38,765 bases of DNA from a virus: positions 1-38,765 of the IMG/VR virus record IMGVR_UViG_3300032893_000162. One strand, 5' to 3'. The translations under genes and the position numbers were made by a program. The notes beneath the pieces were generated by a model. It made no database searches. It worked only from the letters and a program-made list of their open reading frames with translations, and had not been told where the DNA came from. Shown here one piece after another: positions 32,922-38,765 of the stretch. Numbering within the stretch: position 1 is the first letter of the stretch; each line of letters opens with the position of its first letter.

Positions 32922-33165
32922 CTAAAGACAATGCTTTGCCTTGTTGCTGCTGCTTAACTTTTTCATGGTAATCTTGCAAAGTGAATCCTTCCCTAGCCCA
33001 TAGCCATGCATCATCTAAAGCTTTCAATACGATGTCGTTGATCTTTGGGTTAAAGTTCTGTGTGCGCACAAAGTGAGACAGGGTTTGATACTGATTGAAA
33101 AAGTGTTGCTGATTCATGTTTACTGCGGGTGTTTCTTCAATTGGAACTACGTTTTCTTGTGACAT
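32842..33165 (-). CDS. Hypothetical protein upstream of TerL, 107 aa
   Basis: Begins MSQENVVPIEETPAVNMNQQ. A helical middle and a Lys/Gln-rich segment (KVKQQQQGKALSL) are seen. It overlaps the TerL start. It could be a terminase accessory or small-subunit-like protein, but a helix-turn-helix gene upstream (34392..34742) is the better TerS. Confidence 0.6.
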   Translation of the reverse strand: MSQENVVPIEETPAVNMNQQHFFNQYQTLSHFVRTQNFNPKINDIVLKALDDAWLWAREGFTLQDYHEKVKQQQQGKALSLDDAKKILESGKVVDVPEGFTPPECKL

Positions 33166-33183
33166 TCTATACTCTCCATTATT

Positions 33184-33220
33184 TTAAACAAAACGAAAGC
33201 CATGAGGTTTAACTCATGGC
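33184..33220 (-). terminator. Minus-strand terminator before the TerL block
   Basis: GCCATGAG, loop TTAAAC, CTCATGGC (33199-33220) is followed on the minus strand by TTTCGTTTTGTTT. A perfect 8-bp stem 22 bp after the 33242..33484 gene. It may let the upstream genes be expressed more than TerL and portal. Confidence 0.65.
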
Positions 33221-33241
33221 CTCTTACACTTGATAATCTAA

Positions 33242-33484
33242 TTAACGATTTGCGTTGTAGTTGAAATCGTTTTCACCTGGCATATCTGGACCAAGCTGAC
33301 GGTTGTTCTTTGCGCCTTCCATTTTTGTTGGAGGGTGCGCTGAGTTCGCCAAGTCAGCCATATTTCCGTAGCCCATGCCTTTGTTCATGTCCATGTTATT
33401 GCGTGCTTGCCAGCTTTTATCCATGCAATACTGTCTATCTTTTACATTTTCTACTTGACCACTTGCACCGTCAAATTCGCTCAT
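33242..33484 (-). CDS. Small disordered protein, 80 aa
   Basis: Begins MSEFDGASGQVENVKDRQY. Rich in Asn, Met, Gly, Asp, without clear structure. Follows the 33500..34342 gene by 15 bp and ends at a terminator. GGAGATTGAACA lies upstream. Confidence 0.55.
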   Translation of the reverse strand: MSEFDGASGQVENVKDRQYCMDKSWQARNNMDMNKGMGYGNMADLANSAHPPTKMEGAKNNRQLGPDMPGENDFNYNANR

Positions 33485-33499
33485 TGTTCAATCTCCAAA

Positions 33500-34342
33500 T
33501 TAAGAGTTAGACGCAGCTAAAGGCAACCAATATGACGTGCCGTTTACGCTGATTTGCAGTACTTTAACCGCAGGTGGTACAGTCGCATGACCCCATGAAC
33601 TAGCACCTGTTCCCGCTGCCTGGAAGTAAGTTGCACCTACTAAGCCGTTGTTATCTTCTAGCAAGAAAAGGTTTGTCGCACCGCCGTATAAGTAAATCTG
33701 ACCCACTGCGATAGCTGCTGTGGTATTTGTCATTGCAATACCATACAAGCCTGAGTATGTGCCACTTGTTGCTGTAGCGCCCATATCACCCCAGAGGGTA
33801 GCTAACTGACCGGATGTGATTGTTGCAGCGTGAATATCAAATTGACCAAAAACCGCAGCATTCCATGATGAGGAAGCCAGTGTACCCGTTGGGATAATCT
33901 TACCTTGTACGCCATAAACAAAGCTTGATCCGCTTGCCCCGACATAATCAACTTCGCCACGTACGCCTACCATGTTGCCGGAAGTAACGCTTGCTTGGTT
34001 TACCATCTGCGCACGCAATGCACGTACTGTGCCAGGCGTTGCATTGTTGATTGTTACAACTTGATCAGTAGGTGCGAGTCCAGCATAAGCTGTGAGAGTC
34101 GTAAATGATGAGTTAATCGTACACCATGTATCACCATCTGAAGCGCATAACAAAATCATATCGTTAGCCAACCATTGAAACACAGGCGAGCCACCAACCG
34201 ATTGTTGTATTGCTGCAATGTTAGCTGCTTGTGCTGTGATGTAGTTTGCTGCGGTTGCTGTTGCTGTGTTATCTGACGTTACAAGCTGCACCAAGTTATT
34301 TGATGAGCCAGTCACACGTTGTAAATAAGTTATTCCTGACAT
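33500..34342 (-). CDS. Beta-rich structural-type protein, 280 aa
   Basis: I use ATG 34342, with GGAG 8 bp upstream; an ATG at 34357 gives five more residues. Ser/Thr/Ala/Gly-rich and beta-structured, with FVYGVQGKIIPTG and WNAAVFGQFDIHAA near the middle. These resemble Ig- or fibre-like proteins seen near coat genes. Its place between TerS and TerL is unusual. It could be a decoration or receptor-binding protein. Confidence 0.6.
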   Translation of the reverse strand: MSGITYLQRVTGSSNNLVQLVTSDNTATATAANYITAQAANIAAIQQSVGGSPVFQWLANDMILLCASDGDTWCTINSSFTTLTAYAGLAPTDQVVTINNATPGTVRALRAQMVNQASVTSGNMVGVRGEVDYVGASGSSFVYGVQGKIIPTGTLASSSWNAAVFGQFDIHAATITSGQLATLWGDMGATATSGTYSGLYGIAMTNTTAAIAVGQIYLYGGATNLFLLEDNNGLVGATYFQAAGTGASSWGHATVPPAVKVLQISVNGTSYWLPLAASNS

Positions 34343-34391
34343 CCTGTCGTACTCCATATGGGTGAATGTTAGACCAATTATGATTCAGCCA

Positions 34392-34742
34392 TCATAACTT
34401 ATCAATGAGTTTTTGCATTAGGGTTGTGTTCGCATCTTCCGCGCTAGTTTCTTGTTTATCACGCCAACCGAATCTGTTTTTCATGTTCATGTACCAAAGC
34501 GTAGAATTAAAGTCTTTGTTTGCAATATTTGTTCTACCTTGATTCATCCACCAACCTTGGCCAAAGTCTTTACCCGCTTTTATGGCGTCACCGAATTCTG
34601 GAAACTTTTCCATCCATTCATATACAACTTGCTTTCTTCTGCGCAAATGCCAGCACACTTCTTCAATCGAAGCGCCTTCAAGCATGAGTTCTTCTGCTAT
34701 TTGTGCATAACGTGGTTCGTAGTCTGACGGTCTGCCGGCCAT
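34392..34742 (-). CDS. Terminase small subunit-like protein, 116 aa
   Basis: Begins MAGRPSDYEPRYAQIAEELML. A helix-turn-helix (ASIEEVCWHLRRRKQVVYEWMEKFPEF, about 24-50) is followed by a basic helix and GWWMNQGRTNIANKDFN. This layout is that of small terminases that recognise pac DNA. It is first in the minus-strand virion operon and has its own promoter-like site. Confidence 0.7.
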   Translation of the reverse strand: MAGRPSDYEPRYAQIAEELMLEGASIEEVCWHLRRRKQVVYEWMEKFPEFGDAIKAGKDFGQGWWMNQGRTNIANKDFNSTLWYMNMKNRFGWRDKQETSAEDANTTLMQKLIDKL

Positions 34743-34770
34743 TTACCCATATCCTCTTGTTTGTTAACTA

Positions 34771-34776
34771 ATTATA
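34771..34776 (-). promoter_or_regulatory. Promoter -10 for the TerS operon
   Basis: A TATAAT on the minus strand lies 29 bp before the TerS ATG. The -35 is weak (TTTTAT). The 134-bp divergent gap to 34877 carries this and a rightward promoter. Confidence 0.4.
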
Positions 34777-34812
34777 CAACAACACTAAATTAAATAAAAG
34801 TATTAATTACTC

Positions 34813-34840
34813 TTGATAAGTATGTAAATAGTGTTACTAT
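34813..34840 (+). promoter_or_regulatory. Rightward promoter for the small-gene cluster
   Basis: TTGATA (34813-34818), 16-bp spacer, TACTAT (34835-34840), 37 bp before the 34877 gene. Moderate match; probably early. Confidence 0.45.
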
Positions 34841-34876
34841 ACGCACTCAGTTAACAACAATAGAGGCGGCGTAATC

Positions 34877-35047
34877 ATGAATCATTATCAAGGGCAAACA
34901 ATTAAATGTGGGATGAATGCATTACTAACACAAGGGCATTACATTTGCGAAGGTTGTGAGTATGAAGCAAGGGATTGTATTTGTATCGAATGGGGTTTAA
35001 TTGATGAAAGCGAAAACGAGGCATTGCATTATCATGAAAACTTATAA
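34877..35047 (+). CDS. Small zinc-type protein, 56 aa
   Basis: First gene after the rightward promoter, with AGGCGGCG upstream. Cysteines at C11, C24 and C27 and a further DCIC suggest a metal site. Begins MNHYQGQTIKCGMNALL. No family recognised. Confidence 0.55.
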   Translation: MNHYQGQTIKCGMNALLTQGHYICEGCEYEARDCICIEWGLIDESENEALHYHENL

Positions 35048-35059
35048 GGAAAATTATCA

Positions 35060-35239
35060 ATGAACAAAATCAGAGAATTTACCTTAAATGGTTATAAATA
35101 CAGACTTGAATATACTACTAGCTGGGAAAGATGGTCAGCTTATATAAATGGTCGTTTTCTTGATTGGGTTTTTTGTCCACTGGAATATACAACCTCACAA
35201 TTAAAAAAATTCATTAAAAGAAATATTCATCCATATTAA
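35060..35239 (+). CDS. Small hypothetical protein, 59 aa
   Basis: AAGGAAAATTATCA is the ribosome site. Begins MNKIREFTLNGYKYRLEYT. Beta-strand and aromatic rich (TSWERWSAYINGRFLDWVF). Its own structure is plausible as a compact domain, but no family is recognised. Confidence 0.55.
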   Translation: MNKIREFTLNGYKYRLEYTTSWERWSAYINGRFLDWVFCPLEYTTSQLKKFIKRNIHPY

Positions 35240-35276
35240 TACTTATCCATCAACTAATAACAAAGGAAATTTATCA

Positions 35277-35540
35277 ATGTCCAAATGTTCATTATGTCAT
35301 CGATCAATAGAAGAAGATTCTCAACATGGAATAACCTGCCGTGAATGTCTTTCTTATTCACTTGATAATTTCAAAGAATCTATGAAAAAACCTGAAACAT
35401 CCGCAGCATTTCACAGCATACAAAAACTCATGCCTGACTTATCCCACGCTGAAATCGTAGTATTGCGTGAAGCCATGCTTAAGATGCAATGGGCAATTGA
35501 AAACAAATTAAAAGAACAATTAATTAATAAAGAGCAATAA
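35277..35540 (+). CDS. Zinc-finger-start protein, 87 aa
   Basis: C4xxC7 and C21xxC24 in the first 25 residues form a likely zinc site (MSKCSLCHRSIEEDSQH then CRECLS). The remainder is helical. AAGGAAATTTATCA lies upstream. Confidence 0.65.
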   Translation: MSKCSLCHRSIEEDSQHGITCRECLSYSLDNFKESMKKPETSAAFHSIQKLMPDLSHAEIVVLREAMLKMQWAIENKLKEQLINKEQ

Positions 35541-35569
35541 TAATTAGCATAAACAAATAACCCAACAAC

Positions 35570-35588
35570 AAGCCCGCTAGTCGGGCTT
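35570..35588 (+). terminator. GC-rich hairpin between two small genes
   Basis: AAGCCCG, loop CTAGT, CGGGCTT, followed by only three T. It sits directly before the next ribosome site, so it may attenuate or process the transcript rather than end it. Confidence 0.5.
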
Positions 35589-35601
35589 TGGAGAAATGAA
35601 A

Positions 35602-35904
35602 ATGCAAGAGTACAAGCAAATAGATGAAAATTCATCGGGAGATGATAAGAAGATTTTTGATCTTTTACATATGACATGTATGACAACTTACGAAAATATG
35701 AGTAAAGAAATAATGGGTTTTGTAGAAGCTAACCAAGACTTGTTTGCTGTACCTCCCAAGGTAGCAAGCTTTGAATTAATTTTTACATGCTTCGTAAACT
35801 TGATAGCTAATTTCATACAAAAAGGCTTTGATAGTCACGAAGTGGGAATGGCTAGGACTTTTCAAAGAATTGAAGATACATTGAAATTAAGTGAGGAGAA
35901 ATAA
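35602..35904 (+). CDS. Hypothetical protein, 100 aa
   Basis: GGAG at 35590 gives good spacing to ATG 35602 (MQEYKQIDENS). ATG 35596 is too near. Helical and amphipathic, with a hydrophobic stretch FELIFTCFVNLIANFI at about 55-70. Confidence 0.6.
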   Translation: MQEYKQIDENSSGDDKKIFDLLHMTCMTTYENMSKEIMGFVEANQDLFAVPPKVASFELIFTCFVNLIANFIQKGFDSHEVGMARTFQRIEDTLKLSEEK

Positions 35905-35906
35905 AA

Positions 35907-36035
35907 ATGGAAACCCCAGAAGAAAAAGCAGAATTCACCTTACAATTTATGGGTGGTTTATTAATTATAATATTATGGTTATGTGCCATTGCTATTATAT
36001 GTAAATTCACATGGCATTATGTATTTGGAGGATGA
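35907..36035 (+). CDS. Small single-pass membrane protein, 42 aa
   Basis: Begins METPEEKAEFTLQFMGG and has a membrane helix (about 14-33). AGGAGAAATAAAA is its ribosome site. First of a run of tiny membrane proteins. Confidence 0.5.
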   Translation: METPEEKAEFTLQFMGGLLIIILWLCAIAIICKFTWHYVFGG

Positions 36036-36036
36036 T

Positions 36037-36114
36037 ATGGACTTACAACCTTTATGGATGTTGATAGGTGGATTTATTGGAATGATTATAAGTTATTATT
36101 TATTTCTGAGGTAA
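36037..36114 (+). CDS. Micro membrane protein, 25 aa
   Basis: ATG 36037 follows GGAGGATGAT. It consists largely of one hydrophobic helix (LWMLIGGFIGMIISYYLF). Spacing and ribosome site support translation. No homologue recognised. Confidence 0.45.
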   Translation: MDLQPLWMLIGGFIGMIISYYLFLR

Positions 36115-36116
36115 TA

Positions 36117-36203
36117 ATGCAACTACAATCCTACAGCAAGCGTGAAGAAATCCTATTCTGCATATTTGTGTTGGTATGCTTAGTAATAGCAATATCAGTT
36201 TAA
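36117..36203 (+). CDS. Micro membrane protein, 28 aa
   Basis: Begins MQLQSYSKREEILF, then a hydrophobic helix (ILFCIFVLVCLVIAIS). Ribosome site CTGAGGTAAT at short spacing. It is one of a series of four. Confidence 0.45.
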   Translation: MQLQSYSKREEILFCIFVLVCLVIAISV

Positions 36204-36224
36204 TAATAACGAGGAGAAATAACA

Positions 36225-36278
36225 ATGTTAACATTCTTAGTGTTTTTAATACTTCTAGTACTATTTTACAAGGATTAA
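36225..36278 (+). CDS. Micro membrane protein, 17 aa
   Basis: An excellent GAGGAGAAATAAC site precedes ATG 36225. The peptide (MLTFLVFLILLVLFYKD) is one hydrophobic helix. The next gene starts 1 bp after its stop, which suggests coupling. Confidence 0.45.
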   Translation: MLTFLVFLILLVLFYKD

Positions 36279-36279
36279 C

Positions 36280-36456
36280 ATGACAACAACCACAACGAAA
36301 AGGAAAACTTTTTGTTTTACCAAGAGGCATCAAGAGGAATTTAATGCGCTCTGCAAGGAGTTTGGCGAATCAGAAGCCGCAGTGATGCGGCGTGCGATTA
36401 CTTTTCTCTACAATACAATTTTTACTAACAACCCCAAGGTGAGAGATGACAAATAA
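36280..36456 (+). CDS. Ribbon-helix-helix-like protein, 58 aa
   Basis: A basic N-terminal strand (TTTTTKRKTFCFTK), then helix (HQEEFNALCKEFG) and helix (SEAAVMRRAITFLY): the layout of small ribbon-helix-helix repressors. It may regulate this operon, since no other repressor candidate is nearby. The last codons overlap the next gene. Confidence 0.55.
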   Translation: MTTTTTKRKTFCFTKRHQEEFNALCKEFGESEAAVMRRAITFLYNTIFTNNPKVRDDK

Positions 36457-36751
36457 ATACAATGAAATATGCAATGAAGTAATTAACTTTATCATTGACC
36501 GCACTATCGGCAAAGACCTGGCAGCCGTCACCATAGACAACATACAAGACTCGGTTAATGTTGTCGCTGCTGTATCAGCGTCCTGCGTCATGGCTGCCGC
36601 CACTGCAACCACTGCGAATAGTGATTCATGGCTGAGGCTTTTTCATGAAGCATTTGAATTAAATTTAAAAAACATTCAGGAATCGTTATTTAATGCCGCA
36701 GCTAGCCAGCAACAACAAACTAGACCATACATGAGAGAAAAACTAAACTAG
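36446..36751 (+). CDS. Alanine-rich helical protein, 101 aa
   Basis: Begins MTNKYNEICNEVINFIIDR. Hydrophobic Ala/Val segment about 35-58, possibly membrane-associated. ATG overlaps the RHH-like gene by 11 bp with AGGTGAGAG upstream. Convergent with the holin-like gene, 3 bp between stops. Confidence 0.6.
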   Translation: MTNKYNEICNEVINFIIDRTIGKDLAAVTIDNIQDSVNVVAAVSASCVMAAATATTANSDSWLRLFHEAFELNLKNIQESLFNAAASQQQQTRPYMREKLN

Positions 36752-36754
36752 TCA

Positions 36755-36952
36755 TTATTTGTTTTTACTTGAGCCAAAGTAATAAGAAATAACTAAGACA
36801 AAGCCAGCGGTTAACTGACCCATCAACATGTAGATAATATCATGGTCTGATGGGTCTAACCGGATTTTCAGCACTTCAAAACACATGATAAAGAACCCCA
36901 CAACAATAATCAGGGCTATAATATCCATGACATAATCGCGTTTGGTGTCCAT
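36755..36952 (-). CDS. Holin-like protein, 65 aa, two membrane segments
   Basis: ATG 36952 follows the lysozyme stop directly; a TTG at 37000 gives a longer frame overlapping lysozyme. Membrane helices at about 11-30 and 41-59 and a short charged tail ending GSSKNK match class II holins. Beside the lysozyme it would time lysis. It could also be an unrelated small membrane protein. Confidence 0.65.
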   Translation of the reverse strand: MDTKRDYVMDIIALIIVVGFFIMCFEVLKIRLDPSDHDIIYMLMGQLTAGFVLVISYYFGSSKNK

Positions 36953-36959
36953 CCCTAAA

Positions 36960-37388
36960 TTATAGCTGGCCTGTTTCCAGAATCCTAGCCAGTCTAGCAA
37001 TACGCAGGGGTTCTTGCTTAGCCACTTCAGTTTTTAGCAAATCTTCCGCTGCTTGCTGCCACTGACAACGCTGTACAAAGCCCAGGAAGGACTTAAAAGC
37101 CATGAACCCTACTATGCCGAGGTTAAACGCGAGATCGCAAAGCACCGCTTGTCTGGCTTCGTTTAACTGGCATATCCATGGAATATTTCTGAGGAGTTCT
37201 TGATACGTGTCTCGAATATCGTTTTGCAGGAGCCATTCGGCCTCGGCCTTGCTGATTCCCTTGTCGCGCAAATTTCTTCCAAATCCAATTGTCGGGATAC
37301 CTTTGGTATCTTTGTAGACAAATTGCTTAAAACCCTCGTCCAGCATGAGCAGGTTAGCTGCACTGTCCATCATTTGTCGCGTTATCAT
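36960..37388 (-). CDS. T4-type lysozyme (GH24 endolysin), 142 aa
   Basis: Cleaves peptidoglycan. From ATG 37388, after an AAGGAGAGG site, residues E18, D27 and T33 have exactly the E-8-D-5-T spacing of T4 lysozyme (LDEGF, YKDTKG, PTIGFG). Its size is close to small GH24 endolysins. No signal peptide is seen from this start, so export would need a holin. A longer frame to 37538 overlaps the zinc-type gene and is not used. Confidence 0.88.
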   Translation of the reverse strand: MITRQMMDSAANLLMLDEGFKQFVYKDTKGIPTIGFGRNLRDKGISKAEAEWLLQNDIRDTYQELLRNIPWICQLNEARQAVLCDLAFNLGIVGFMAFKSFLGFVQRCQWQQAAEDLLKTEVAKQEPLRIARLARILETGQL

Positions 37389-37521
37389 TATCTGCCTCTC
37401 CTTGCAAATCAAACACCGTCCTTGGATCACCAGGTTTCCCACAGCGATCACACGCATAGTATGCCGTACATCCCGCCGATACCACATGTACATTAGCACT
37501 ACAGCACTTACTGGACAACAT
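37354..37521 (-). CDS. Zinc-ribbon-like phage protein, 55 aa
   Basis: ATG 37521. MLSSKCCSANVHVVSAGCTAYY then CDRCGKP matches a widespread small phage pattern, KCC...G-T-YYxCxxCGKPxDP. Both cysteine pairs could hold zinc. Its 3' end overlaps the lysozyme start by 35 bp. First gene after the strong terminator on this strand. Confidence 0.7.
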   Translation of the reverse strand: MLSSKCCSANVHVVSAGCTAYYACDRCGKPGDPRTVFDLQGEADNDNATNDGQCS

Positions 37522-37535
37522 CCACACCCCCATAA

Positions 37536-37570
37536 CAAAAAAAACCCGCCTAACTGATGAGGAAGGCGGG
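37536..37570 (-). terminator. Strong rho-independent terminator
   Basis: Minus-strand CCCGCCT pairs with AGGCGGG across a 12-nt loop and is followed by a run of eight T or more. It ends the VRR-NUC operon and separates it from the lysis genes, which lie just downstream. A weak read-through or separate promoter must feed lysis. Confidence 0.85.
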
Positions 37571-37673
37571 AAAGCTTATCCGGTCATACTAACAAGGAAA
37601 TAACAGAAATTAATTAACCTAAAGGAACTTTCATGGTATCTTGATTATGTGTAGTTAGCAATCATAAATTGTT

Positions 37674-38141
37674 TCATGTGGAACCTTGAGTATATTCCTG
37701 GAAAATCCTTATTGCCTCCTCGCAGCCCCTTGCCACCTCCGCTTTATAACCAAGCTTCCGCAGGACTTCTATACATGCTTTCTGCTCCTTTGACACCACA
37801 CCCCCAGATTGTCTCTTAAGCTCCAAATAAAGACCGTGGTAAGGCGCAATTGGCAGGGGTATGCAGATATCACAAATTCCCTTTCGCAAGCCTAGGCGCT
37901 TTAATTTAACCGCCTCGCCCATGGTTCTAGCACCATTGTTAATCGCATAGAAAAACACCCCTTGCATCAGCAGCCAGTTTACAAATGCCATCTGTTCGCG
38001 TTCTTCACTTACCTCAGCGGCTGCTTTACAAGCTTCTGCAACGGTTATCCTGCCAACTTTAGGTGGCCGTCGTATCTTCCGTATCGCCTTTGGTTTCCGC
38101 CCCTGAAACGGCTCCCACTTCTGTCCTGCCATCCTTGGCAC
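37674..38141 (-). CDS. VRR-NUC nuclease, 155 aa
   Basis: EEREQMAFVNWL near residue 46, then GICDICIPLPIAPYHGLYLELKR (about 88-110), then SKEQKACIEVLRKLGYKAEVARGCEEAI form the VRR-NUC fold: the D of CDI, E-L-K and the QK helix are the expected catalytic elements. It may resolve recombination intermediates. The start is GTG 38141 or ATG 38132. Confidence 0.8.
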   Translation of the reverse strand: MPRMAGQKWEPFQGRKPKAIRKIRRPPKVGRITVAEACKAAAEVSEEREQMAFVNWLLMQGVFFYAINNGARTMGEAVKLKRLGLRKGICDICIPLPIAPYHGLYLELKRQSGGVVSKEQKACIEVLRKLGYKAEVARGCEEAIRIFQEYTQGST

Positions 38142-38211
38142 TCCCGTATAGTCCTTTTAGCCCTGCAAAGTAATTTACCCTATAGTTCTCGCTCTTGGCT
38201 TCCCAGCCCAT
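38059..38211 (-). CDS. Small hypothetical protein, 50 aa
   Basis: From ATG 38211 (MGWEAKSENYRVNYFAGLKG) it fits between its neighbours but overlaps the VRR-NUC start by about 80 bp. A longer frame from 38415 would overlap the 38252 gene. No clear ribosome site. The codon pattern is plausible. Confidence 0.4.
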   Translation of the reverse strand: MGWEAKSENYRVNYFAGLKGLYGSAKDGRTEVGAVSGAETKGDTEDTTAT

Positions 38212-38251
38212 GGGTTTACCAGTGAGGGGGTTTAATGCTCGTGGCGTGTCG

Positions 38252-38569
38252 TTACCACTTTGTTGCCAGTTCTTTCTTGGTCTCACTTGCGGATTCCTTC
38301 TTACAAAAACAGAATGTTGGCATATATTTACACAAACAGCAAACGTTAGAATTAAATGGAATTTTAAGCCTAACAACAGAGGTATTAATACCTGCAATCT
38401 TGGCAATATCTTCAAAGCACTGCAAAGCTGTTTTTAAATCATCTTTATAGGTATTTATTACTTCAGCGCAATAGCTTCTAAGAAAATCCAAATCATCTCC
38501 GCCATAATGATCAGAAATCATTTTTATTAAATTACAAAGCTTGTTCTTTTGCTCTTTCCAAGATCGCAT
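38252..38569 (-). CDS. Hypothetical protein, 105 aa
   Basis: Begins MRSWKEQKNKLCNLIKMIS. The C-terminal CCLCKYMPTFCFCKK is a cysteine cluster that could bind zinc. It overlaps the previous gene by 38 bp. Confidence 0.6.
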   Translation of the reverse strand: MRSWKEQKNKLCNLIKMISDHYGGDDLDFLRSYCAEVINTYKDDLKTALQCFEDIAKIAGINTSVVRLKIPFNSNVCCLCKYMPTFCFCKKESASETKKELATKW

Positions 38570-38744
38570 TATTTATTTTCCTTTGCTCTGGATGAGCTTT
38601 CCATACTTTGTTTAATCGTTTCTTTAGCGCTTCATAACGTATATTTCTTTTTTTCTCTGAATCATAAATTTCCTTTATCCAAAAAACAGGATTAGGGTCG
38701 TCTCGATAAAAATCTGATATGTAGTTTATTTCAATAAAAAACAT
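38532..38744 (-). CDS. Helical hypothetical protein, 70 aa
   Basis: Begins MFFIEINYISDFYRDDPNP and is basic, with a helical C-terminus (LKKRLNKVWKAHPEQRKINN). Its promoter may lie across the window edge. Confidence 0.55.
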   Translation of the reverse strand: MFFIEINYISDFYRDDPNPVFWIKEIYDSEKKRNIRYEALKKRLNKVWKAHPEQRKINNAILERAKEQAL

Positions 38745-38765
38745 ACAGCGATCAAGTGATGTTTT

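Noticed and set aside
38059-38415. 118-aa version of the small ORF with a start at 38415
   Set aside because: It would lie almost wholly inside the 38252..38569 gene in another frame; only the last 50 residues are supported.
1-38765. tRNA genes, integrase or attachment sites
   Set aside because: I saw no cloverleaf sequence, tyrosine or serine recombinase motif or matched att-like repeats.

Overview
This AT-rich window looks like the whole or nearly whole genome of a tailed phage, a podovirus with a P22-like head and tail module. The clearest landmarks are a P22-type portal (28406-30592), a Terminase_6-like large terminase (31320-32921), a P22-like coat gene (21933-23452), gp4-like and gp10-like head-completion proteins and three ejection-type proteins. 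A lipoprotein signal, a T4-type lysozyme with a holin-like partner, and sigma70-like promoters suggest a Gram-negative, AT-rich host, possibly a gammaproteobacterium. The host cannot be named from the sequence. I see no integrase, DNA polymerase, RNA polymerase, tRNA or CRISPR array. The two window ends can be joined without breaking a reading frame, which fits a circular or permuted assembly.

Layout. (1) 1-7138, minus strand: about 27 small genes downstream of an excisionase-like helix-turn-helix gene. They end in a RepA-like helicase ATPase and an AT-rich array of TGTCGCTA repeats (352-703), a candidate origin. Many of the small genes start or stop on each other, and several junctions carry direct repeats. 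(2) 7139-7321: divergent control region with a near-consensus promoter and helically phased TTAATC repeats. (3) 7322-9785, plus strand: Sak4-like ATPase, SSB-like protein, small proteins and a lipoprotein. (4) 9782-23452, minus strand: tail fibres, ejection proteins, gp10/gp4-like proteins, terminator and coat. (5) 23749-25867, plus strand: an accessory island headed by an endonuclease VII-like gene. (6) 25903-34742, minus strand: small genes, scaffold, portal, a free-standing HNH endonuclease, TerL, an unplaced structural-type protein and TerS. (7) 34877-36751, plus strand: small genes, several encoding micro membrane proteins. (8) 36755-38744, minus strand: holin-like protein, lysozyme, a zinc-type protein, a strong terminator, a VRR-NUC nuclease and small proteins.

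How the genes work together: region 1 (RepA-like ATPase plus repeats) and region 3 (recombinase plus SSB-like protein) form a replication and recombination module that appears to rely on the host polymerase. Regions 4 and 6 build the virion in P22-like order: TerS, TerL, portal, scaffold, coat, gp4, gp10, ejection proteins, fibres. Region 8 holds lysis and a nuclease.

The most notable finding is that the coat gene is split by a 257-nt group I intron. Its class IA-like core, P1, P2, P4, P7 and P9 pairings are visible, and removing it restores a 420-residue coat protein. An endonuclease VII-like gene lies next to the short first exon on the opposite strand, an arrangement that suggests homing in trans. 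The second notable finding is a set of short direct repeats, copies of one gene's start region, at successive junctions of the small-gene array. They look like scars of gene-cassette insertion.
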